Below are positions 23,709 through 32,835 of a DNA stretch of 64,000 bases, one piece after another; position 1 is the stretch's first letter; each line of letters begins with the position of its first letter. The translations under genes and the position numbers were made by a program. The stretch is from contig JADJBS010000007.1 of assembly GCA_016703665.1 (NCBI GenBank), positions 50,284-114,283 on the forward strand, given 5' to 3'. A model generated the notes under the pieces. It was not told the origin of the DNA. It was given only the letters and a program-made list of their open reading frames with translations, and did not search any database. The stretch is from Candidatus Defluviibacillus avedoerensis. GTDB taxonomy: Bacteria > Pseudomonadota > Gammaproteobacteria > Burkholderiales > Burkholderiaceae_C.

Positions 23709-24662
23709 ATGAGCCGTTGGCGCGCTTTGCGATTCGACTTTCAGGCGATGGCCAGCCCATGCAGCTTGCAGTTGGATGGCCAGGACGAACGCGGCATGCG
23801 AATGGCCGCCAAAGAAGCAATGGCTGAGGTGAAGCGGATTGAAAGCAAATTTTCTCGCTACCTTTACGCCAGTGTGATCAGCCGCATTAACCAGGCTGCG
23901 GGCCGCGACTGGACCGAGCTGGACAGCGAGACCGACAGTCTCATGACGTTTGCCGACCAGTTGTGGCACTTGAGTGACGGCCTGTTTGACGCAACATCGG
24001 GCGTGCTTCGCAAAGTCTGGGACTTTAAGGGCACGCAGCTGCCTGACCCTGCTGCGCTGAGCCAGGTGCTGGCCTTGGTCGGCTGGCAGCATGTTGAACG
24101 CAAAGGTAACCAAGTCCGCTTGAAACACGTGGGCATGGAGCTTGATTTTGGCGGCTTCGGCAAGGAATACGCGGCCGACCGGGCTGCCGCCATTTTGCAG
24201 CGCCGTGGCATTCAGCACGCCCTGGTCAATCTGGGCGGCGATCTGCACGCACTCGGGCCTCGTGGCCTGCCAGAATGCCAAGGCGCACCCTGGCAAATTG
24301 CGATTCAGCACCCACGGGCGGACGTCATGCAGTCCTCCGCACCAATCGCCCACCTGTCTCTGACGCGCGGTGGCCTGGCAACCAGCGGTGACTACGAACG
24401 CTACCTTGTGCACGGTAGCAAACGCTACTGTCATGTGCTCAACCCCGTGACAGGCTGGTCGGCGCAGGGTGCGCAGTCTGTCAGCGTACTGGCCACCAAC
24501 ACCACCACCGCCGGAGCCCTGTCTACGGTCGCCATGATCAAAGGCGATGAAGGCCTTGCCTGGCTAAACAGCCAGAAGGCCAGCTTCCTGCTGGTTCAAC
24601 ACAACGGCCAACTGGTCACCAACACAGTCAACGGCGCCGATCAGGCGCCTAACCCTTCCTGA
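23709..24662 (+). CDS. apbE: FAD:protein FMN transferase (ApbE family)
   Basis: The 317-residue enzyme transfers FMN from FAD to a Ser/Thr of a target protein. It shows FQAMASPCSLQL at the start, ESKFSRYLYASVISRIN, DFGGFGKEYAADRAA, ALVNLGGDLHALG and RGGLATSGDYERY, followed by HVLNPVTGW and the TTTAGALSTVAMI metal-site segment. No obvious signal peptide is seen, so it may be cytoplasmic or exported by an unusual route. The target is not obvious in the window. Clustering with DUF4266, DUF3570, thioredoxin and heme lipoproteins implies a flavin-containing extracytoplasmic redox chain. Confidence 0.9.
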   Translation: MSRWRALRFDFQAMASPCSLQLDGQDERGMRMAAKEAMAEVKRIESKFSRYLYASVISRINQAAGRDWTELDSETDSLMTFADQLWHLSDGLFDATSGVLRKVWDFKGTQLPDPAALSQVLALVGWQHVERKGNQVRLKHVGMELDFGGFGKEYAADRAAAILQRRGIQHALVNLGGDLHALGPRGLPECQGAPWQIAIQHPRADVMQSSAPIAHLSLTRGGLATSGDYERYLVHGSKRYCHVLNPVTGWSAQGAQSVSVLATNTTTAGALSTVAMIKGDEGLAWLNSQKASFLLVQHNGQLVTNTVNGADQAPNPS

Positions 24663-24689
24663 TTCGTTATCCCTGCCGAGGAGCACCCT

Positions 24690-25906
<1,217 letters not shown>

Positions 25907-25956
25907 ACCTGCTACCTCATCCGCTATCTGTACTTTTACCCCTCTATGAGTTATCC

Positions 25957-27033
25957 ATGAAAAGAAATCTTCTTCTCGTCCTCGCCTCCACGCTTGCCGT
26001 CTTGTCATCAGGTTGTGGCGGCGGCGATCCCACACTGTCAACAGGCATCGAGTCAAAGCAGGCAATGAGTCTTGCCGTTCCACAAAATGGCGTTTGGTGG
26101 AACCCGACCCAAAGCGGTCGTGGGTACTCCCTAGAGGTTCAGGGGAATCAGCTTGTTTTCACGATGTATCTGTACGACGATTCAGGTTCAGCGACCTGGA
26201 ACACCGGCATCCTGAATCAGCAATCGGATGGAAGTTATACCGGCACCCTTTCTCGGTTTGCGGGTGGTCAGTCTTTGAACGGAAGCTACGTTGCGCCCTC
26301 CGGGGTGTCGACCATTGGCACTGTAAGCCTGAGCTTCACCACAACGTCCGCAGGCACTGCCTTGTTAACGCCGTCGACCGGGGGCGGCCCCATCAACCTT
26401 CCGCTGGAGAAATTCAGCTTTTCAACTGCCACTGGCGCCGCGACCACACCGATTTTTCAAAGCGGTGTTTGGTGGAGTGCAAGCGAAAGTGGTCGTGGTT
26501 TCTATGTTGAGACACAGGGCGATCAGGTGTCGATCGGCAGCTACATGTACGACACCGCTGGTCAACCCGTTTGGTACACCACACTTGTCAGCTTGCAGGC
26601 AGATGGCGCAACAGCCAGTGGCCCCCTGCTGCAATTTTCCAACGGACAGACGCTGACTGGCGCTTACAAGTCGCCCGGTCTGGCGAATACCGTCACGGGT
26701 AACATCAAGTTCGTCGCCAATTCCAGCACCAGTGCCACATTGACATTGCCAAACTCAGCGACAGTGGCATTGACACGGTTTCAATTCAACAGCGGAAGCA
26801 CGACGCCAACACCTGCCGCCAGAGGCAAAGTTATTTACGCCAACAGTTGCGCCCTTTGCCACGGATCAAACCCTTCAACAAACATTGACAAGGTCCTGAA
26901 AGGCGCAAATTCTGCATCCACCATTCTTTCAGCCATCGCCAAAAACTCTGGAGGAATGGGCTATTTGAGCAGCACGATTGAAGCGACACAAGCATCAGAT
27001 TTGGCGGCCTACTTGGCGACCCCTGGTATTTAG
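25957..27033 (+). CDS. Lipoprotein with two WW-SGRG repeats and a C-terminal cytochrome c
   Basis: The 358-residue lipoprotein has a lipobox LSSGC20. Two copies of a beta-rich repeat follow at about 45-135 and 170-262 (GVWWNPTQSGRGYSLEVQGN and GVWWSASESGRGFYVETQGD, each with a YDDSGSATW-like turn). A monoheme cytochrome c domain at 290-358 has heme site Cys298-Ala-Leu-Cys301-His302 and probable axial Met334 (GGMGYLSS). The repeats are widespread in proteobacterial exported proteins without known function. The heme domain closely resembles that of the preceding gene, pointing to duplication. It sits between that gene and a cytochrome b561. Confidence 0.8.
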   Translation: MKRNLLLVLASTLAVLSSGCGGGDPTLSTGIESKQAMSLAVPQNGVWWNPTQSGRGYSLEVQGNQLVFTMYLYDDSGSATWNTGILNQQSDGSYTGTLSRFAGGQSLNGSYVAPSGVSTIGTVSLSFTTTSAGTALLTPSTGGGPINLPLEKFSFSTATGAATTPIFQSGVWWSASESGRGFYVETQGDQVSIGSYMYDTAGQPVWYTTLVSLQADGATASGPLLQFSNGQTLTGAYKSPGLANTVTGNIKFVANSSTSATLTLPNSATVALTRFQFNSGSTTPTPAARGKVIYANSCALCHGSNPSTNIDKVLKGANSASTILSAIAKNSGGMGYLSSTIEATQASDLAAYLATPGI

Positions 27034-27111
27034 AGACCTGCCCCCGGCGTCATGCGGGGAATTTTGATAGTCATCCGTCAACTCCCAACTGCCTGTCTTC
27101 AACCTTTAAAA

Positions 27112-27639
27112 ATGCGCACACACGAAACATACGCTCCCATCAGAATCGCCCTGCACTGGCTTATTGCCTTACTCATGGTGGCGGTCTACGTGACCATCAA
27201 TTTGCACGAAGCCTTCCCAAAAGGTACAGAGATGCGAACAACGATGAAAGTTGCGCACTATGTGCTGGGCTTTGCGGTGGCCGGATTCACCCTGCTGCGC
27301 TTGGCGGCTGCCATGTCACTCCCAGGCCCGGTACCGCTGGACGGGCCCAAGATGCAGCAATTGCTGGCTAACACAGTGCACCTGGGCCTGCTTGCTTTGA
27401 TGCTTCTCATGCCCATTCTGGGCTACCTGGCGCTCAGCTTTTCGGGTAAACCTGTGTCGCTTTTTGGCCTGGATTTGCCACTGCTGACCTGGGCCGACAA
27501 AGGCATTTCGCGCCAAATCAAAGAAGTCCACGAAGCAATCGGTACGCTAGGCTACGCCTTGATTGGCTTGCATGCCTTGGGGGCTTTGTACCACCACCAT
27601 ATCCTGAAAGACAGCACCCTGCTCCGCATGTGGCGTTAA
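27112..27639 (+). CDS. Cytochrome b561-family protein
   Basis: From ATG 27112 (MRTHETYAPIRIALHWLIA) this gives 175 residues with four transmembrane helices. Histidines suited to heme b ligation are at the helix ends: IALHWLI, KVAHYVLG, NTVHLGLL, EVHEAIG and GLHALG. It matches the YceJ/CybB type of cytochrome b561, which passes quinol electrons to periplasmic acceptors. Its position after the two heme lipoproteins suggests it feeds electrons to them. The longer frame from 27052 has no ribosome-binding site and is rejected. Confidence 0.85.
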   Translation: MRTHETYAPIRIALHWLIALLMVAVYVTINLHEAFPKGTEMRTTMKVAHYVLGFAVAGFTLLRLAAAMSLPGPVPLDGPKMQQLLANTVHLGLLALMLLMPILGYLALSFSGKPVSLFGLDLPLLTWADKGISRQIKEVHEAIGTLGYALIGLHALGALYHHHILKDSTLLRMWR

Positions 27640-27655
27640 CCCGGTATCCGATCGC

Positions 27656-29050
27656 TCAAGCGCCAAACACCATTCGCGCCTCAAAGCCAGTGGTTTGACC
27701 CGCAGGGGGGGCATGCAGCTCAAGGCGCCCTTGCTGCCGGTCCATGATGCTTTTGACAATGGACAAACCCAGGCCAAAGCCAACCTTTTGATTTGCAAAG
27801 CGCACGTGCCGTTGGGCTAACTCCTGTAGCTGGGCTGGGCTGACCCCTGGACCATGATCGCGCACGCATAGCACAGTGGAGCCAATATTGCAGATTTCAA
27901 CCGAACCATCTCCCCCATACCGCATGCTGTTTTCAAGCAGATTTCGCAGCGCAATTGCAATGGCGTCGAAGTCGCCCATTACGATGGTGTCGTCATCCAG
28001 ATGAACTTGCAAACGGTCCAGTACCTCGGAGTCTGCCTGAAACTCTGCCAAGACTGCGGCCACCACACGGTTCAGGCTCACGGGCTCGCGGCTTAAGGCG
28101 GCGCCCGACTCGGCCCGTGACAGCTGTAACAGCTTCTCGGTACGGCGCTTCAGCTGAGTCAACGCATTGCTGGCTGACATCACCTCGGTCCGTGCCTGGT
28201 CTGGCAGATCTTGATTCAGCGCATTGGACAGGCGCAACTGAGCCACCGTCAGCGGTGTACGCAGTTCATGCGCCGCATTGGCAGATAGAGACCGTTCTGT
28301 CTGCAAGGCATCTTGTAAGCGCAACAACATGTGATTGACATTGCTGACTAGATTGCTCAATTCATCGGGTAGCCCGGACGCGTCCACCGCAGTCAAATCT
28401 GCGCCGCTGCGTTGGCCAATCTCTGCTGTGATGCGGTCAACTACCATCATTTGTCGATTCACCGTTCTTCGAACCCCAAATGCAAGCAAGGGCAGAATCG
28501 CCAGCAGAGGCAGCAAAAGGAGCATCAGACTCTCGTTTCGCGCCTCGTAGCGATGTGCCAGCGGATCAGCCACGTGGATATAAAGGTCTTGCACCGGATG
28601 GCGCAAGGTGTAAACGCGCCACTTGTCCGTCTGTGCAAAACCCGGGGTACGTGGCACGTCCAATGGTGTCTCGGGCGCGTCGACAGAACGCATCTGCATG
28701 CGGCCGTTTCCGTCAACCACTTGGTACATCAGGTAGTCACCCCCCAATACCTCCGGTACGGTGCCACTGGCCATGACAGGAGGGTCGACAGCCTTCGCAA
28801 ATGCCTGCGATTTGACAGATCCGTCAATTGCAATCTGATGGGTATTGGCTTCGTCGATTTCATGTGCAGCCAAATCGAGCAGACGGTTGGCGCTTTCTAT
28901 CAACGAGCTGTCGACGCTCTCTGAAATCTCGCGGTTCACGTACCAGGCAGCGCCAGCAGCACCCAGCAGCCAAAAGGTACAAACCAGAATCAGCAAGGAG
29001 CGATTGAGCTGCCCACTGAGGCTGTGTGGGGGCACGGCCGCCATTTTCAC
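27656..29050 (-). CDS. Sensor histidine kinase (OmpR-partner type)
   Basis: The 464-residue inner-membrane kinase has two transmembrane helices (about 20-38 and 175-195) flanking a periplasmic domain of about 135 residues. A HAMP-like linker is followed by the HisKA box SANAAHELRTPLTVAQLRL, then HATPase motifs ALRNLLENSMRYGG, VRDHGPGV and GFGLGLSIVKSI. It overlaps its response regulator by four bases. The pair is divergent from the SHP-DHC-cytochrome b operon, an arrangement known in other SHP clusters, so it probably controls that operon. Confidence 0.87.
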   Translation of the reverse strand: MKMAAVPPHSLSGQLNRSLLILVCTFWLLGAAGAAWYVNREISESVDSSLIESANRLLDLAAHEIDEANTHQIAIDGSVKSQAFAKAVDPPVMASGTVPEVLGGDYLMYQVVDGNGRMQMRSVDAPETPLDVPRTPGFAQTDKWRVYTLRHPVQDLYIHVADPLAHRYEARNESLMLLLLPLLAILPLLAFGVRRTVNRQMMVVDRITAEIGQRSGADLTAVDASGLPDELSNLVSNVNHMLLRLQDALQTERSLSANAAHELRTPLTVAQLRLSNALNQDLPDQARTEVMSASNALTQLKRRTEKLLQLSRAESGAALSREPVSLNRVVAAVLAEFQADSEVLDRLQVHLDDDTIVMGDFDAIAIALRNLLENSMRYGGDGSVEICNIGSTVLCVRDHGPGVSPAQLQELAQRHVRFANQKVGFGLGLSIVKSIMDRQQGRLELHAPPAGQTTGFEARMVFGA

Positions 29051-29712
29051 GCACGGCTCCCGGTAAAACGGTAGCCAATACCGCGCAATGTCTGAATGGC
29101 ATCCTTACCTAGCTTTCGGCGCAGGTTGCTGATGAATACCTCCAACGTGTTGCTATCGGCCTCTTCGTCAAAGCCATAAAGTGCGCTCAAGAGAGACTCT
29201 TTGGAATGCACCCTGTCAGCGCGGGTGGCCAGCACCTGCAAGAGCGTCCACTCTTTGGCGGTCAACTCAACCGGGAGTTTGTCTACCGTCACGCGCTTGC
29301 GTGGCAGATCAATATCGATCCGGCCAAAGTTCATCACTGCGCTACCCCCACCATTGCCCCGACGCTGGATGGCCCGCAGGCGGGCCAGCAACTCATCCGT
29401 GTCAAAGGGCTTAACGAGGTAATCGTCCGCACCAGCATCCAGACCTCGGATGCGGTCGGATACCTGATCTTTGGCGGTCAAGATCAGTGTTGAGGCATCC
29501 GGTGCGTGACGCTGAATGGTGGGCAGCAGGCTCAGGCCATCACCATCGGGCAAATGCAAATCGAGCAGCACAACGGCCCAGGCAGAAAGCGGCAGCAACT
29601 TACGTGCGTCGGCCAGGCAAGCAGCCGTGCTGACAACAAATCCACGTGCGCCCAAAAAGGACTTCATTGCCGCGGCCAGTTCGCCATCATCTTCAACAAG
29701 CAGTACGTGCAA
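29047..29712 (-). CDS. OmpR/PhoB-family response regulator
   Basis: The 221-residue regulator has a receiver domain with the acidic pair E7-D8 (LVEDDGELAAAM), phospho-acceptor Asp in VVLLDLHLPDGDG near residue 51 and Lys in YLVKPFDTDEL. A C-terminal winged helix follows (ELTAKEWTLLQVLATRADRVH, DSNTLEVFISNLRRKLG, IQTLRGIGYRF), resembling QseB/PmrA. It is divergent from the SHP operon, with the 163-base region between them holding repeated TCAAGCT motifs. Confidence 0.88.
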   Translation of the reverse strand: MHVLLVEDDGELAAAMKSFLGARGFVVSTAACLADARKLLPLSAWAVVLLDLHLPDGDGLSLLPTIQRHAPDASTLILTAKDQVSDRIRGLDAGADDYLVKPFDTDELLARLRAIQRRGNGGGSAVMNFGRIDIDLPRKRVTVDKLPVELTAKEWTLLQVLATRADRVHSKESLLSALYGFDEEADSNTLEVFISNLRRKLGKDAIQTLRGIGYRFTGSRA

Positions 29713-29748
29713 AACAGATCCCTTTCAGAACAGTCTCAATGCGATCTA

Positions 29749-29810
29749 TTGAAGCTTACAAAGATGAATTCAAGCTGAAGCGCCAACTCAAGCTCTGTTC
29801 AGCTTCAACA
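29749..29810. promoter_or_regulatory. SHP operon upstream region with repeated (T/C)CAAGCT motifs
   Basis: TTGAAGCTTAC (29749), TTCAAGCTGAAG (29769), CTCAAGCTCTG (29788) and TTCAGCTTCAAC (29799) lie between the response regulator and the SHP gene. The two TCAAGCT units are 19 bases apart. This is a candidate binding region for the adjacent OmpR-type regulator; no clear -10/-35 boxes were assigned. Confidence 0.35.
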
Positions 29811-29875
29811 CCTAGAGTAGCCACCAATATCAACAGAAAGCTTGCCGAGTATGGAAAGCAAAACAGGAGAAAACC

Positions 29876-30352
29876 GTGAGCACAGTTTCAGCCGCAGCCC
29901 ATCACATCCATCGTCGCACATTGTCCAGCGCTTTGCGCTTTTGGTCGCTCGGCCTGGCGTTGGTGGCACAGGTCGTTACCAGTAGCGCAGTTTTTGCGGC
30001 CGACACGCCAGCTGCACAAATCAGCGCCTGGACATCTGCAGCCAAGGCTGGTGACCCAGCCTATGCACCATCTGCCGAGCGTGGTAAGACCTTTTTTAGC
30101 AAGCAGTTCGGCCACAGCACGGACATGCCGAGCTGCGCCGCCTGCCATACCAGCAACCCAGCCGGTAGCGGCAAACACGCTGTCTCTGGCAAAGTCATCG
30201 CACCACTTTCACCAGTAGCCAACCCTGAGCGCTTTGCCGATGCCGCCAAGACCGAAAAGTGGTTCAAGCGCAACTGCAATGACGTGCTGGGTCGCGCCTG
30301 CACCCCAGCCGAGAAAGCTGACTTTGCATCCTTTCTTGTTACACAAAGGTAA
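29876..30352 (+). CDS. SHP-like monoheme cytochrome c (DUF1924)
   Basis: The 158-residue periplasmic protein uses a GTG start with an AGGAGAAAACC ribosome-binding site. A long signal peptide ends at VFAAD. The heme site is Cys87-Ala-Ala-Cys90-His91. The C-terminal segment KWFKRNCNDVLGRACTPAE has Asn133 and a Cys134/Cys142 pair. This matches DUF1924/sphaeroides heme protein, in which an asparagine is the sixth heme ligand and leaves on reduction to let O2 or NO bind. It is the first gene of the conserved SHP-DHC-cytochrome b cluster. Confidence 0.83.
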   Translation: MSTVSAAAHHIHRRTLSSALRFWSLGLALVAQVVTSSAVFAADTPAAQISAWTSAAKAGDPAYAPSAERGKTFFSKQFGHSTDMPSCAACHTSNPAGSGKHAVSGKVIAPLSPVANPERFADAAKTEKWFKRNCNDVLGRACTPAEKADFASFLVTQR

Positions 30353-30354
30353 AC

Positions 30355-30852
30355 ATGACCTCGCTATCCATTTACCGCGCCGTTTTTGCGGGACTCGCCA
30401 TCCCTGTGCTCACAGCAATCGCGCAGGCGGACAGCCTGAGCAAGTCAGCGCCTGCGCCAAAAGCCTATGCCAGCGAATGTGCTAGTTGTCATATTGCATT
30501 TCCGCCAGGCTTAATGACCGCAGGTGACTGGGCGACCACCTTGAAGGAACTGCCGCGCCACTTTGGAACAGATGCCAGCGTAACCCCTGCCGAGTTGGCA
30601 GAGATTTCGACCTATTTGCGCAGCAACGCCGCGACCAGCGAAGATCGGTACGGCTCGACCGCCAAGCCACCCCGCATGACCAAATCTGCCTGGTTTGAGC
30701 GCAAACATGTGCGCAAACTGCCGGCGAATGTCTGGACTGACCCCAAAGTCAAAACAGCGTCCAATTGCATGGCTTGCCATTTGCAAGCCGACAAAGGGAG
30801 CTATTCGGAGCGTGATATTTCAGTGCCAGGCTATCCTGGCCGTCATTGGTAA
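30355..30852 (+). CDS. Diheme cytochrome c (DHC family)
   Basis: The 165-residue periplasmic protein has a signal peptide ending at AQADS and two heme sites, Cys42-Ala-Ser-Cys45-His46 and Cys138-Met-Ala-Cys141-His142. It follows the SHP gene by two bases and is followed by a cytochrome b with overlapping frames, the known DHC arrangement. DHC is thought to relay electrons between the membrane cytochrome b and SHP. Confidence 0.87.
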   Translation: MTSLSIYRAVFAGLAIPVLTAIAQADSLSKSAPAPKAYASECASCHIAFPPGLMTAGDWATTLKELPRHFGTDASVTPAELAEISTYLRSNAATSEDRYGSTAKPPRMTKSAWFERKHVRKLPANVWTDPKVKTASNCMACHLQADKGSYSERDISVPGYPGRHW

Positions 30853-30863
30853 AGGTACCAACG

Positions 30864-31493
30864 ATGGAGCACACTCAGAACATAGACTTGACGCCCATCC
30901 GGGTTTGGGACTGGACGGTGCGGGTAAGCCATTGGACGCTTGCTGTGTCGTTCATCACGGCGTATGCAACGTCGGAGTCAGAGTCCCTGAGGCTAATCCA
31001 CAATACCGCGGGCCTGATGACTTTGGCCGCAGTCATTTACCGGGTTGCTTGGGGATTTGTCGGGTCGCGCCACGCGCGCTTTTCGGCTTTTTTGTACTCT
31101 CCGGTTCGCGCCGTTGTTTACTTAAAGTCACTGACTACCCAGGCACCTGATCACTTCACCGGGCACAACCCTGCGGGTGGTTGGGCGGTCATCGGCCTTC
31201 TGGCACTTGCCTTGCTGACCGCAGGCACAGGTTTGGCAAACGACCTGGAATTGGGAGGAAGCTTGGTTGAAAAAGCCCATGATGTGTTTGCCAACCTGGC
31301 GATTGCAATGGTTGCACTGCATTTAGTGGCTGTGGCCGCCAGTTCTTTCCTACATAAGGAAAATCTAGTCAAACCCATGCTTTGGGCACGTAAGATGGGG
31401 CAAAAGGCTGAAGAAATTCCTGCTGGCGCAGGCCTTGTGAGTGCTTTAGTCTTTGTGGTGTGGATCGCTGCTTTTGTGATGTGGCTGCGTTGA
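30864..31493 (+). CDS. Cytochrome b of the SHP-DHC cluster
   Basis: From ATG 30864 (MEHTQNIDLTPIRVWDW) this gives 209 residues with four main helices and paired histidines (VRVSHWTLAV, LRLIHNTAGL, ALHLVAVAAS, KAHDVFANLA), a b561/NapC-like quinol-oxidising cytochrome b. The first helix is preceded by VWDW(T/P)VRVxHW, typical of the family. It would take electrons from the quinone pool and pass them to DHC and SHP. The adenylate cyclase gene follows 22 bases later. Confidence 0.86.
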   Translation: MEHTQNIDLTPIRVWDWTVRVSHWTLAVSFITAYATSESESLRLIHNTAGLMTLAAVIYRVAWGFVGSRHARFSAFLYSPVRAVVYLKSLTTQAPDHFTGHNPAGGWAVIGLLALALLTAGTGLANDLELGGSLVEKAHDVFANLAIAMVALHLVAVAASSFLHKENLVKPMLWARKMGQKAEEIPAGAGLVSALVFVVWIAAFVMWLR

Positions 31494-31515
31494 CAAACAC
31501 TTCCCAAATACCTCA

Positions 31516-32835
31516 ATGAAGACACATACCACTGATATCCACACCAACGTCTACCCGCTTGAGACAAGGTTTCAAAAGCGGGTGATGCCTTGGCTTTTGC
31601 TTTGCACTGTGATCCTCATCACGGCCATCGCCTGGGGTGGACGGCATTTGATCATTGGGGTGTATCTGGACCGGGCGGGACGGGACGCCCATGCACTGAT
31701 CGATTCATTGATCCGCGAAGGAGAGGACTCCACCCAAGCTTGGTTTGCCATTTTTGATAAACCCGTGGGCAGTGCCGCAAGCGCGAACCTGCACCCAGCA
31801 GACTGGGCCCGCGTCAACGCCATCCTGGCAGCCATGGAGCAAGACAGGGCATTGCCCAAACTCAAGATCTACGACCTTCAAGGCGTCGTGCGCTATTCCA
31901 GTGACCCAGCAGGCATTGGACGTGTGGAGCGAACAGAGGGGCTGGACGAGATTCTGCGCACGCATAGCCCTGCGGCCTTGCGCGTCAACCTGCCGGATGG
32001 TCCCCGGTTTGAGCTGTATACCTACTTACCTGGCGATGCGGCCGAGCCACCCATGATCGTGGAGGTGTATGAGTCCAGTGATTTTCTGGACCACGCGCTG
32101 CTCAAAACCTTGCTGCCTGCCGCCATGCTTCCTGCTCTGGTGCTGGTCGCGATCATGGTGGCACTGCGCCGAATGGTGGGCACCGCCCAGCGCCAGTTGG
32201 ACGCCCAGCGTGAGGACGTGCAGGCCTTGCAGTTCAGGCTGGAGAAACTGGTCTCCAACCGTGCTGCAAGCGCGGCCAGAAACGGACCTCCATCCTTAAT
32301 TGGGGGGCATCTGACTGACGTTACACTTTACTTTTCAGATGTGCGCGACTTCACCAGTTACGCCGAAACCCACCGCCCCGAGCACGTGGTGGAACTGTTG
32401 AACCGGTTGATCAGCATCCAGGTGGCCATCATCGACCGCCTTGACGGCGATGTGGACAAAATCATTGGTGATGCTGTTTTGGCGGTCTTCACGGGTGCAG
32501 ACCGCGCCGCCAGAGCCATCGTCTGCGCGCAGGAGGTACTGACCCAATGCGCCCAGTTGCACGATTTACCCCGAAAGCTGGCCATCGGAGTGCATGACGG
32601 AGCAGTGGTCGCGGGCGTCATTGGCGCAGCTGACCGGCAGGACTACACAGTGATTGGGGACGCGGTGAATGTCTCACAGCGCCTGTGCACGCTGGCTCAG
32701 GCCAATCAACTGGTAAGCGATATTCACACACTGCAACGCGCTGGGCACCCCGAAGCCTTCGGTGCGGTGGAAGAACAGACCGTCAAAGGTCGCCAGGAAG
32801 CCCTGCGGGTGCGCCGCTGGGAGGCGAAAGGCTGA
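31516..32835 (+). CDS. Membrane-bound class III adenylate cyclase
   Basis: The 439-residue protein has two transmembrane helices (about 25-50 and 192-217) flanking a periplasmic domain, a short coiled linker, then the class III cyclase domain (265-410). Metal-binding aspartates are in FSDVRDFT and GDAVLAVF. The purine-specifying pair Lys (DVDKIIGD) and Asp (RQDYTVIGD) indicates ATP rather than GTP. The Asn and Arg of GDAVNVSQRL are also present, so it is likely an active adenylate cyclase. It follows the cytochrome b by 22 bases. Its last 53 bases overlap the end of the opposing hybrid kinase gene. Confidence 0.87.
   Translation: MKTHTTDIHTNVYPLETRFQKRVMPWLLLCTVILITAIAWGGRHLIIGVYLDRAGRDAHALIDSLIREGEDSTQAWFAIFDKPVGSAASANLHPADWARVNAILAAMEQDRALPKLKIYDLQGVVRYSSDPAGIGRVERTEGLDEILRTHSPAALRVNLPDGPRFELYTYLPGDAAEPPMIVEVYESSDFLDHALLKTLLPAAMLPALVLVAIMVALRRMVGTAQRQLDAQREDVQALQFRLEKLVSNRAASAARNGPPSLIGGHLTDVTLYFSDVRDFTSYAETHRPEHVVELLNRLISIQVAIIDRLDGDVDKIIGDAVLAVFTGADRAARAIVCAQEVLTQCAQLHDLPRKLAIGVHDGAVVAGVIGAADRQDYTVIGDAVNVSQRLCTLAQANQLVSDIHTLQRAGHPEAFGAVEEQTVKGRQEALRVRRWEAKG

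Noticed and set aside
26425..26450. ATGAATT segment of the heme lipoprotein as an ApbE flavinylation site
   Set aside because: The known motif is SGAT/S with flanking conserved residues in FMN-binding domains; this lies in a linker and lacks that context.
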